64,000 nucleotides of DNA from Bradyrhizobium stylosanthis (GTDB lineage Bacteria; Pseudomonadota; Alphaproteobacteria; Rhizobiales; Xanthobacteraceae): contig NZ_LVEM01000003.1 of the NCBI RefSeq assembly GCF_001641335.1, positions 143,443 through 207,442 on the forward strand, written 5' to 3'. The notes under the pieces were generated by a model, which was not told the origin of the DNA, searched no databases, and saw only the letters and a list, made by a program, of their open reading frames with translations. Below, piece after piece: positions 32,006 through 40,261 of this stretch (positions are counted from its first letter, which is position 1; every line of letters begins with the position of its first letter). A program made the position numbers and the translations under genes.

Positions 32006-33055
32006 ATGAAATCCTGGCGTAAGGCCGTCGTTGGAACGCAGGCGACCGTAGGCGAGGCCATTGCCGCGATCGAGAGCGGGAGCATCCAGATTGCGCTCGT
32101 GCTCGACGGCCAGAACCGCCTGCTTGGCGTGGTCACCGACGGCGACGTGAGGCGCGGCCTGCTGCGCGGCATCCCGCTCACCGGCCTTGCCACCGACATC
32201 ATGAACCGCACGCCGGTATCGGCTCCGGCGACGCTCTCCCGCGACGACCGCCTGCATGTGATGCGGCACAAGTCGATCAAGCAGCTGCCGCTGGTCGACG
32301 AAGGCGGCCATCTGGTCGTGGTCGAGACGCTCGATGAGCTGCTCGAGCCGCGCCACTATGCCAATCCGGTTCTGATCATGGCGGGCGGGCTCGGCGAGCG
32401 CCTCGGCGCGCTGACGCGCGACGTCCCCAAGCCCATGCTCAATGTCGGCGGCAGGCCGCTGCTCGAGACGATCGTCCGCAACGTCGTGCAGCAGGGGTTC
32501 CACAACATCTACATCTCGGTCAATTACAAGGCCGAGACGATCAAGGGCCATTTCGGCGACGGCGCCGCCTACGGTGCCAATATCCAGTACGTTCACGAGA
32601 CCGAACGCCTGGGCACCGCCGGTGCGCTCGGGATGTTTGCCACGCCGCCCGATCTGCCGATGATCGTCACCAACGGCGACATCCTCACCACGATCAATTA
32701 CGGCGCGCTGCTCGACTTCCATAACGGAACGCCGGCGGAAGCGACGATGGCCGTCCGAGAGCACAAGGTGCACGTCCCCTACGGCGTGGTTTCCACGTCC
32801 GAAGGCTTTCTCCAGACCATTCGCGAGAAGCCGACCGAAAGCTGGTTCGTCAGCGCCGGCATCTATGTGATCGGGAGCTCGGTGTTCCGCCATGTCGCCC
32901 CCGGCGTCAGGATCGACATGCCGGCCGTGCTGGAGCGTGTGATCGCCGGCGAGGGACGCGTTGCGGTCTATCCGATCCGCGAATACTGGCTCGACATCGG
33001 CCGCCTGGAGGATTTCGAGCAGGCGCATGCAGAGTTTCATGAGGTCTTTCCGTGA
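32006..33055 (+). CDS. ptmE: CBS-domain sugar-1-phosphate guanylyltransferase, PtmE-like
   Basis: A 349-residue fusion. Residues 1-115 form a CBS pair (LLGVVTDGDVRRGLLRG, KQLPLVDEGGHLVVVET). Residues 118-349 form a nucleotidyltransferase (LIMAGGLGERLGALTRDVPKPML near 124-146, TNGDILTTINYG, EYWLDIG). In Campylobacter, PtmE makes GDP-GlcNAc, the committed legionaminic precursor. The gene is followed by ptmF with a 4-bp overlap. Its CBS half resembles that of the GHMP kinase at 15797. Confidence 0.85.
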   Translation: MKSWRKAVVGTQATVGEAIAAIESGSIQIALVLDGQNRLLGVVTDGDVRRGLLRGIPLTGLATDIMNRTPVSAPATLSRDDRLHVMRHKSIKQLPLVDEGGHLVVVETLDELLEPRHYANPVLIMAGGLGERLGALTRDVPKPMLNVGGRPLLETIVRNVVQQGFHNIYISVNYKAETIKGHFGDGAAYGANIQYVHETERLGTAGALGMFATPPDLPMIVTNGDILTTINYGALLDFHNGTPAEATMAVREHKVHVPYGVVSTSEGFLQTIREKPTESWFVSAGIYVIGSSVFRHVAPGVRIDMPAVLERVIAGEGRVAVYPIREYWLDIGRLEDFEQAHAEFHEVFP

Positions 33056-33960
33056 CCTCGAAAACCGCTGTCGTGATCGGTCTCGGCTCGATCGGCACAA
33101 GGCACGCGCGGATCCTGCGTGAGCTTGGCCTCGCCGTCGCGACCGTGAGCCGCCGGGAGGGCGGCGACTATGGCTCGATCGCGCAGGCCGTCGCAGCCGC
33201 GAATCCGGATTACGCGGTCATTGCCAGCGAAACCGCGCGCCATGCCGGCGACCTGCAGGAACTCGCGCAGACCGGCTTCCGCGGCGCCGTCCTTGTCGAG
33301 AAACCGCTGTTCGCGACGCCGGCGGCGCCAGCGAAGTATCCGTTCGCCCATGTCAGCGTCGGATACAATCTGCGCTTCCATCCGGTGATGAAGGCGCTGA
33401 TCGATACGTTGGGCGGGCGCGAGGTGATCACAGTCGCCGCCTATGTCGGGCAGGACATCAGGGACTGGCGGCCCGGCCGCGACCATCGCACCACCGCATC
33501 CGCGACGACAAACGCCGGCGGCGGCGTGCTGAGGGATCTCAGCCACGAGCTCGATTATCTCCTGTGGCTGTTCGGGCCGTGGCACCGCGTCGCGGCGCTC
33601 GGCGGCGCGTCCGGCGCGCGCGACATCGACGTCGATGACCATCTCGACCTGCTGATCGACATGCAGCGGGCGCCGTCGGTCCACGTCCACATGGATTATC
33701 TCGACCGCCTGGGCATCCGCCGCATCCGCGTCAATGTCGACGAGGACACCATCGAGGCCGACCTCGTCGGCAGCCGCCTGATCGTCAACGGCAAGGCCAC
33801 GGACTTTGCCAGCGAGCGCGACCAGAGCTATCGCGACATGCACCTCGCGGCGATGCGGGGCGCGAGCCCGGTCTGCTCCCTGCCCGAGGCGCTCGGCGTC
33901 ATGCATCTGATCGACGCCAGCGAACGCGCGCTGCGCAGCAAGACCTGGGTGTCGCCATGA
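33052..33960 (+). CDS. ptmF: Gfo/Idh/MocA oxidoreductase, PtmF-like
   Basis: A 302-residue NAD-dependent oxidoreductase with VIGLGSIGTRHARIL at 6-20, VEKPLF near 83, GYNLRFHP near 103, and GGGVLRDLSHELDYL near 156-170. By position (between ptmE and legF) and family it matches Campylobacter PtmF, implicated with PtmA in supplying the glucosamine phosphate for GDP-GlcNAc. The start is GTG 33052 in a GTGA overlap, with ATGA overlap downstream. The exact reaction is uncertain. Confidence 0.8.
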   Translation: MTSKTAVVIGLGSIGTRHARILRELGLAVATVSRREGGDYGSIAQAVAAANPDYAVIASETARHAGDLQELAQTGFRGAVLVEKPLFATPAAPAKYPFAHVSVGYNLRFHPVMKALIDTLGGREVITVAAYVGQDIRDWRPGRDHRTTASATTNAGGGVLRDLSHELDYLLWLFGPWHRVAALGGASGARDIDVDDHLDLLIDMQRAPSVHVHMDYLDRLGIRRIRVNVDEDTIEADLVGSRLIVNGKATDFASERDQSYRDMHLAAMRGASPVCSLPEALGVMHLIDASERALRSKTWVSP

Positions 33961-34655
33961 GCCTGGTCTGCACCATCTGCGCGCGGGGCGGCTCGAAGGG
34001 GGTCGTCGGCAAGAATGCGCGCGATCTCCTCGGCAAGCCGGTGCTCGCGTGGAGCATCGCGCAGGCGCGCGAGACCGGCCTGTTTGATGCGATCGCCTTC
34101 AGCAGCGATTCCGACGCGCTGCTCGAGGCGGCGCTGAAGGCCGGCGCCGATATCGCGGTCAAGCGTCCCGACGAGATGGCGACCGATACTGCGCCGAAGC
34201 TGCCGGCGATCCGCCATTGTCTCGAGCAGGCCATCGCACGGACCGGCAAGACGCCGGAGATCTTCGTCGACCTCGACGTCACCTCGCCGCTCAGGCTCGC
34301 CTCCGACATCACCGGCGCGGTGACCCTGCTGCGCGACAGCGGTGCCCGCAACGTCATCACCGGAGCGCCGGCGCGCCGCTCGCCCTATTTCAACCTGGTC
34401 GAGCAGCGCAGCGACGGCAGCGTCGGCCTGTCCAAATCCGCCAATCCTCCGATCACGCGCCGGCAGGATGCACCCCGCTGCTTCGACATGAACGCCTCGA
34501 TCTATGTCTGGCGCGTCGCGCCGTTCCTCGAGCAGCCCGCGGTCTTCTATCCAGACACGCGCCTGTTCGAGATGCCGGAAGAGCGCTCGATCGACATCGA
34601 TTCCGATCTCGATTTCGCATTGGTGGAACTGCTGCTGCGCCAGCGACTGGGCTGA
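33957..34655 (+). CDS. legF: CMP-legionaminic acid synthetase
   Basis: A 232-residue NeuA-family enzyme that uses CTP to activate legionaminic acid. The CTP motif is CARGGSKGVVGKNARDLLGKP (about 7-27), followed by VDLDVTSPLR near 102 and SIYVWR near 181. It is coupled to ptmF by ATGA. It is the last enzyme of the sugar pathway; the CMP-sugar then goes to a glycosyltransferase. Confidence 0.88.
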   Translation: MSLVCTICARGGSKGVVGKNARDLLGKPVLAWSIAQARETGLFDAIAFSSDSDALLEAALKAGADIAVKRPDEMATDTAPKLPAIRHCLEQAIARTGKTPEIFVDLDVTSPLRLASDITGAVTLLRDSGARNVITGAPARRSPYFNLVEQRSDGSVGLSKSANPPITRRQDAPRCFDMNASIYVWRVAPFLEQPAVFYPDTRLFEMPEERSIDIDSDLDFALVELLLRQRLG

Positions 34656-34668
34656 GGGGGCTTAAGCC

Positions 34669-35490
34669 ATGACCACGAGCTTCAAGGCTCTGTTCGATCT
34701 GACCGGCCGCACCGCCGTGGTAACCGGTGGATGCGGCATTCTCGGGCGTCACTTTGCCAATGGTCTTGCCGAGTTCGGCGCCAATGTCGCGATCGTCGAT
34801 CTCGACCAGGCCGCGACCGATGAGGCGGCCGCCGACCTCGCCTCGCGCCACTCCGTCCGCGCCAAGGGCTATGGTTGCGACATCACGCAGCCCGACTCCG
34901 TGCGCGCCGCGGCCGATGCGATCGAAGCCGATCTCGGGCCGGTGTCGATCCTGCTCAACAACGCCGCCAGCAAGACCCGCGACCTCGACGCCTTCTTCGC
35001 CCCGGTCGAGCAATTCTCGCAGGACACCTGGCGGGAGATCATGGCGGTCAATCTCGACGGCATGTTCACCGTCGCGCAGGTGTTCGGCGGCAGGATGGCC
35101 GAGCGCAGCTATGGCGCCATCGTGCAGACCGCCTCGATCTACGGGTTGATGGCGCCCGACCAGCGCATCTACGAGGGCTCCGAATATATGGGACGCCCCA
35201 TCAACACGCCCGCGGTCTACACGGCCTCGAAGGCCGGTGTCATCGGCCTCACCAAGCACCTCGCGACCTACTGGGCGGCGAAGGGCGTTCGCGTCAACAC
35301 GCTGACCCCTGGCGGCGTCGAGAGCGGACAGAACGAAACCTTCAAGCAGCGTTACGGTGCCCGCATTCCGCTCGGCCGCATGGCCCGTGCCGATGAAATG
35401 GTGGGGACCATGCTGTTCCTGGTGTCGGACGCAGCCTCCTACGTCACCGGCCAGAACATCGCCGTCGATGGCGGCCTGAGCGCCTGGTAG
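34669..35490 (+). CDS. ptmA: SDR, PtmA-like
   Basis: A 273-residue SDR with VVTGGCGILGRHFA near 17-30, NNAASKTRD, QTASIYGLMAPDQRIY, YTASK and a C-terminus of SYVTGQNIAVDGG. It matches PtmA by sequence style and by its place after legF, as in Campylobacter. The related SDR at 22179 belongs to the upstream block. The GAGGGGG site at 34654-34660 precedes ATG 34669. Its exact step in precursor supply is not settled by sequence. Confidence 0.82.
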   Translation: MTTSFKALFDLTGRTAVVTGGCGILGRHFANGLAEFGANVAIVDLDQAATDEAAADLASRHSVRAKGYGCDITQPDSVRAAADAIEADLGPVSILLNNAASKTRDLDAFFAPVEQFSQDTWREIMAVNLDGMFTVAQVFGGRMAERSYGAIVQTASIYGLMAPDQRIYEGSEYMGRPINTPAVYTASKAGVIGLTKHLATYWAAKGVRVNTLTPGGVESGQNETFKQRYGARIPLGRMARADEMVGTMLFLVSDAASYVTGQNIAVDGGLSAW

Positions 35491-35500
35491 CGACACGGCA

Positions 35501-37024
35501 ATGATCAAGCGCCTGATCCAGAATACGGTGATTTCGGCGCTTGCCTTCGGCGTGGCCGCGTTGCTTGGCCTTCTGGTCATCCCGCTGATCATCCGGACCT
35601 GGGGCGTCACCGAGTTCGGCCTGATCGTCATCTCGCGATTGCTGCTGCCCAGCGGCATGATGGCGGTGCTGGACCTCGGTCTGTCCGAGGTCGCCACACA
35701 AGTCGTCGCGCGCGCGCGCGAACACCGCAATTGGACAATGGTCAGCCGCCAGATCGCCTTTCTCGGAGCGGTCTCCGTCGTGCTCACCCTGGGCCTGAGC
35801 GCGGCGATCTGGCTGACGACGCCCTTGCTCGTCATCGTCATGAAAGTCGATGCGGAGCATCTGGAGACCTTCACCCGGATCATGCACTACACGGCGTTGG
35901 CGAATTTGATCTTCGTTCCTGCTCTGGTCTGGGAAGGCATCGTCAAGGGCTTCGAGCGCTACAATCTGCTCCGCGCCGCGGAGGTCACGTCAACCGCGGG
36001 CTATGTCGGACTGACATTCGCCGCAGCCTCGGCGGCGGCGGGCTTTGAAGTGGTCGCCTACATCTATCTCGCCACGCTGGTGGCCCGCGCCGTCGTCATC
36101 GGAATCGCAGCGTTCGTTGCCTTGCGACACAAGCACGTGCGGTTGCTGCCGTGGACGCGGGATATCCGCCAGGACATCCTCCATCGCTGCGTGCTGCTTC
36201 TGCAAGGCAAGCTGATGGGCGGCATCTCCGGCCCCCTGCAGCCGTTCCTGATCGGCTTGCTGTTCGGTCCGAAAGCTGTCGGCACCTACGATGCGCTGGT
36301 GCGATTGTCGCGGGTCTCCAAGATCGTCGTCAGCCTCCTGACATCCGCCCTGCTTCCCGTTGCCAGCCGCCTCGATGAGCGCGGCAGCGAGACATCGTTC
36401 CAGCGTCTCGGCGACCTCGGCCTCGTCATGATGCCGATGTTCGTGGTGCCGCCGCTTGCTGCAACAGCAATCCTCTCACCCGACATCATGAGCCTCTGGA
36501 TTGGCTCACTTCTGGCTCCTTACGCGTTCTGGATGGGCTTGAGCTTCCTGGTCCCGATCTGCGCGCAATACGTTGCGATGGGTAGCCTGATCTTCCTGAC
36601 GCGCCCCGAGGTGCAGGCTCGGCTCAACAGGCTGATGGCTATTCAGCTCCTGATCTGGGCGGCCGTCTCCGTCGCGACGTTGCACCTGTTCGCCGAACGC
36701 GCCCTGATTCTCGGCCAGGTGGTCGGCAGCATCGCCGTCCTGCCCTGGCAGCTTGGGGAATTGCGCAGCGCACTCGCGCTTGACCGCAATCGCTTCGTCA
36801 GAGCGATTGGAACCCAGCTCGTGATCCTGGCGCTGGCCAGCATTTTACTGGGGACAATTGCAGGTTACATTCGCTTCGACAGCGTGCTAAAGCTCGCGCT
36901 CGGTTCCATGGTTTTCTGCCTGATCACCTGGGTGCTCCAGTACTTCCTGGTGCTCGAGAAGAGGCACCGGACTGTATTTCCGGCGGTCGGACAATTGATG
37001 GGACTGACATCCAAAAGCAGCTGA
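35501..37024 (+). CDS. Wzx-type lipid-linked oligosaccharide flippase
   Basis: A 507-residue inner-membrane protein with about 14 hydrophobic helices across the whole length and no soluble domain, of the MOP/PST superfamily. It would flip undecaprenyl-linked repeat units to the periplasm. The N-terminus LIQNTVISALAFGVAALLGLLVIPLIIRTWG and the early GLIVISRLL turn are characteristic. It follows ptmA by 10 bp and abuts the methyltransferase start (TGA then ATG). A second flippase is encoded at 50816-52366. Confidence 0.82.
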   Translation: MIKRLIQNTVISALAFGVAALLGLLVIPLIIRTWGVTEFGLIVISRLLLPSGMMAVLDLGLSEVATQVVARAREHRNWTMVSRQIAFLGAVSVVLTLGLSAAIWLTTPLLVIVMKVDAEHLETFTRIMHYTALANLIFVPALVWEGIVKGFERYNLLRAAEVTSTAGYVGLTFAAASAAAGFEVVAYIYLATLVARAVVIGIAAFVALRHKHVRLLPWTRDIRQDILHRCVLLLQGKLMGGISGPLQPFLIGLLFGPKAVGTYDALVRLSRVSKIVVSLLTSALLPVASRLDERGSETSFQRLGDLGLVMMPMFVVPPLAATAILSPDIMSLWIGSLLAPYAFWMGLSFLVPICAQYVAMGSLIFLTRPEVQARLNRLMAIQLLIWAAVSVATLHLFAERALILGQVVGSIAVLPWQLGELRSALALDRNRFVRAIGTQLVILALASILLGTIAGYIRFDSVLKLALGSMVFCLITWVLQYFLVLEKRHRTVFPAVGQLMGLTSKSS

Positions 37025-37915
37025 ATGAACATCCACGCGACAGACACGAAAGCCGTCCCCACAGGTTTCGCTCCGGCCTCGTTGCCGGACAGGGCGGCGA
37101 CTTATGCGGTCGACGCGGCAAGGAGCATCGGCCGCCTCGCAATGCGCCGCGTGAAGCGCACGGCCGACGTCGTCGATTCCGAATACAACCTGTTGCACTG
37201 GCAGCGAACCCTTTCGGAAAAGAGCTGGACCACCGCGGCGAGCATCGCCGACTTCCTCGCGACGAAGAATTCCGCGCAGGATCTGCGCAAGGTCGACAAC
37301 CAGATCTGCAGGGTCGCCGCCGACGACTACTATCGCTATCGCGCGGGAGCGCTTGGCGACCTGCTCGCCCGGCACATGGGCGGCGCCACGGAGATCGTCG
37401 AGCTCGGCGCCGGCTGCGGCATCAACCTGTTGTCGCTTCACCTCAACCATCCCGATTGGCGGCTGCACGGCTTCGACATTGCGCCGAACGGCATCGCCGC
37501 CGGCCGCGAGATCGCCACGCATTATGGCGTGTCCGACCGGATGACGTTCGACAGGATCGACCTCACCGACGGCAGCGACCCGAACTACCCCGCGATCGCA
37601 GGCCAGGTCGTCTTCACCTATTTCTGCATCGAGCAGATTCCCTATGACGTCCGAAAGGTCGTGGACAACATCATCGCGGCGAGGCCGAAGCGCGTCATCA
37701 ACATCGAGCCGACGACCGAGCTGCTGAACCTCGCAAGCCCCCGGGATATCATCAGCTACCTCTACATCCGCTCGGTCGACTACCAGACGCAGCTGTTCTC
37801 GATCCTCGACGACTACGAGCGGCAGGGTCGCGTCCGCATTCTGGCGCGGGAGCGGATGCCGTTCGCGCCGACGATCCACAATGATGGTTTTTTGTATTGC
37901 TGGGAGCCCACATGA
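37025..37915 (+). CDS. SAM-dependent methyltransferase
   Basis: A 296-residue class I methyltransferase. SAM motif I is IVELGAGCGIN (about 121-131), and the acidic strand-2 end is HGFDIAPNG. The N-terminal 100 residues are not a known domain to me. It sits between a flippase and a PhyH-type oxygenase (ATGA overlap), so modification of the glycan (O- or N-methylation of a sugar) is likely. The substrate is unknown. Confidence 0.75.
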   Translation: MNIHATDTKAVPTGFAPASLPDRAATYAVDAARSIGRLAMRRVKRTADVVDSEYNLLHWQRTLSEKSWTTAASIADFLATKNSAQDLRKVDNQICRVAADDYYRYRAGALGDLLARHMGGATEIVELGAGCGINLLSLHLNHPDWRLHGFDIAPNGIAAGREIATHYGVSDRMTFDRIDLTDGSDPNYPAIAGQVVFTYFCIEQIPYDVRKVVDNIIAARPKRVINIEPTTELLNLASPRDIISYLYIRSVDYQTQLFSILDDYERQGRVRILARERMPFAPTIHNDGFLYCWEPT

Positions 37916-38844
37916 CAGCCATCAACACGACGGCCGATCGGCCCGCCCCGAAGAAGCAGAAGATCAACCAGTTTCGCCGCCTGTTGTGGCACATCAACCG
38001 GACCGATCTCGGCTGGGTCACCAAGGCAGCCCTGACGACCCTGCAACCGGGCGCGCGTGCGCGGCGGGTCGCGCTGCTCGATCAGCTTCCCGCGAAGGCG
38101 GAATGGAGCGAGGCAAGCCGCAAGCTCGACCGCGACGGCTACGTCGACGTCTCCACGCTGATGGACCGCGGCCTCGCGGAGGCCGTCGCGACGGTCGCGG
38201 ACAACAAGATGAGCCGGCTGAACGAGGTCTCGGACAAGCAGCAGCTCGGCCACAAATCCTTCTGGGTCAGCCTCCTCGACGAGGATCTCGTCAACGGCGC
38301 ATTCGCGACCGACCATCCCTTCGTCCGCTATGCGCTGCAGCCCGCCGCGCTGCGCATCATCGGCGACTACATGCATGATCTGCCGCAGCTCTCCGACGTG
38401 CTGCTGACCCTGTCGCAGCCGACGCCGAACCAGGCGCTGAGCTATTCCCAGCTCTGGCATCTCGATCACGACGACAAGCGCGTCTGCAAGCTCTTCATCT
38501 ACCTGACCGACGTCCGTGACACCGCCGACGGTCCGTTCACGTTCATTCCGGCAGGCCCGTCGAGGCCGTTCCGCAACACGCTGAAGAGCCACATGAACGA
38601 TGCGACGGTGTTCGCCAAGACCGGTCCCGATGCGGTCAAGGAGATGATCGCGCCCCGTCTGTCGTGCTTCATCGTCAACACCGCCCGTTGCCTGCATATG
38701 GGAAGCCGGATCCAGTCCGATCACAGCCGCCTGCTCTACACTGCGACCTACATCCAGCAGCCTCGCATCTATCCCGAACCGCGCCCGCGTTTCCGGGCCG
38801 CCGGCGCCCTGACGGACCTCGAGCGCGCCGTGATGCGGCTCTGA
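37912..38844 (+). CDS. PhyH-like Fe(II)/2-oxoglutarate dioxygenase
   Basis: A 310-residue protein with the double-stranded beta-helix pattern of phytanoyl-CoA hydroxylases. The facial triad is likely H-x-D in LWHLDHDDKRVCKLFIYLTD (about 185-204) with a distal His in ARCLHMGSR (about 261-269) and an Arg for 2-oxoglutarate after it. I chose ATG 37912 (ATGA overlap with the methyltransferase). PhyH-like enzymes in glycan loci hydroxylate sugars or acyl groups; the substrate here is unknown. Confidence 0.75.
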   Translation: MTAINTTADRPAPKKQKINQFRRLLWHINRTDLGWVTKAALTTLQPGARARRVALLDQLPAKAEWSEASRKLDRDGYVDVSTLMDRGLAEAVATVADNKMSRLNEVSDKQQLGHKSFWVSLLDEDLVNGAFATDHPFVRYALQPAALRIIGDYMHDLPQLSDVLLTLSQPTPNQALSYSQLWHLDHDDKRVCKLFIYLTDVRDTADGPFTFIPAGPSRPFRNTLKSHMNDATVFAKTGPDAVKEMIAPRLSCFIVNTARCLHMGSRIQSDHSRLLYTATYIQQPRIYPEPRPRFRAAGALTDLERAVMRL

Positions 38845-38869
38845 CACGGACCTGCCGGGAGCTGAGATC

Positions 38870-40258
38870 TTGCGCATAGGCCTGGTGGTCGATCACCCCA
38901 AGCGTGACCTGCCGGGGGCCGTCATGCTGGGCTATCAGCTCGCGCGGCGCGGCGTCTCCGTCGTGCTGGTGCCGATGTACGAGCAGGCCGTCGACGTGCC
39001 GCGACTCGGGCTCGATGCGCTGGTCGTCAACTATGCGCGCCCCGTCAATCTCGATCTGATGCGCAGCTTCGCCAAGGCCGGCCTTGCGCTCTACGTGCTC
39101 GACACCGAAGGCGGCGTGCTCGCCGAGAAGGGCGGCAATTCGCCGCCCGCGATGGCCGCACACGTCAAGGGCAGCGGCTACGCCGAGATCCTCTCGGGCT
39201 ATTTCTTCTGGGGCAGCCGGCTGCACGACGCCTTCGTCGCGGCGGGAACCATGAAGCCGGAGCAGCTTCACCTCACCGGATGCCCGCGCTTCGATTTCGC
39301 GGCGCCGCGCTGGCGCGCACTGCTCGACGGCGAGCCGCGCGGCTATGTGCTCGTCAACGCCAACTTCCCGCTGGTCAATTCACGCTTCACCGGCAAGCCG
39401 GGCGGCGAGCGCGAGGCGATGGTGCGGGCGGGGTGGGACGGCGCCTATGTCGATCGCTTCATCACGGACCTGAAGCAGGTCTTCGCGAACTATCTTGCCG
39501 AAATCGACCGGCTCGCCGCCGCAAGGCCCGACCGCACCATACTGGTGCGGCCGCATCCGTTCGAGAGCGAGGACGTCTATCGCAACGCACTCGCGCAACA
39601 CGGCAACGTCCTGATCGACGGGACCGGCAGCGTGCTCGACCGCATCCGCAATGCGGCGGCGGTCGTGCATCTCAACTGCGGCACCGCCGTCGAATCCGTG
39701 CTGCTTGGAAAGCTGCCGCTGCAGCTCGAATATCTGAACACGCCGGTCACCGCCGGCCATGCCACGCTGCCTGCGCGTGTGAGCCGGCCCGTCAGTTCGT
39801 TCGACGAGCTGCTCGGCGCGCTCGACCATACCGAACGCGAGACCGAAGCCTTTGATTTCGCGCGTGTTCATGCCGCCGACATCGAGGCATTCTTCCATCT
39901 CAACGACGGACAGGCCGCCGAACGCGTCGCCGATGTCCTGACCCGCAGCGCACCTTCGCGCCGGCCCTATCTGTCGTTGTTGGCGACCGTGAAGGGCACG
40001 CGCGACAAGCCGAGCATCGGCCAGATCGTGAAGGGTGCCGCAAGCGCCGTGCTCGGATCGGCCGTCACCGAGCGGTTGCGCAGCCGGTTCAATCCGGCCC
40101 GGCGCGACAAGCGGATCGAGCCAGCCTTCGTCGAGTCCCTGCTGCAGCGGATCGCAACGCATGACGGCGCCAAACCGGCGCAATTCACCGCAACGCGCGC
40201 GCATTGCGCGACGACCGGCTTGCCGCTCGCGAGCATCGCCATCGAACCCGCCCGATAG
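38870..40258 (+). CDS. Surface carbohydrate biosynthesis protein, GT-B type
   Basis: A 462-residue protein of the surface-carbohydrate family related to capsule polysaccharide synthesis and CDP-glycerol transferases. It starts RIGLVVDHPKRDLPGAV. A C-terminal GT-B half carries VRPHPFESEDVYR and NAAAVVHLNCGTAVESVLLGK, the usual nucleotide-binding helix region. The start is TTG 38870 with GGGAG upstream. The last 100 residues are a basic tail. It probably transfers a sugar, possibly an ulosonic acid, in the cytoplasm. Confidence 0.7.
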   Translation: MRIGLVVDHPKRDLPGAVMLGYQLARRGVSVVLVPMYEQAVDVPRLGLDALVVNYARPVNLDLMRSFAKAGLALYVLDTEGGVLAEKGGNSPPAMAAHVKGSGYAEILSGYFFWGSRLHDAFVAAGTMKPEQLHLTGCPRFDFAAPRWRALLDGEPRGYVLVNANFPLVNSRFTGKPGGEREAMVRAGWDGAYVDRFITDLKQVFANYLAEIDRLAAARPDRTILVRPHPFESEDVYRNALAQHGNVLIDGTGSVLDRIRNAAAVVHLNCGTAVESVLLGKLPLQLEYLNTPVTAGHATLPARVSRPVSSFDELLGALDHTERETEAFDFARVHAADIEAFFHLNDGQAAERVADVLTRSAPSRRPYLSLLATVKGTRDKPSIGQIVKGAASAVLGSAVTERLRSRFNPARRDKRIEPAFVESLLQRIATHDGAKPAQFTATRAHCATTGLPLASIAIEPAR

Positions 40259-40261
40259 ACC

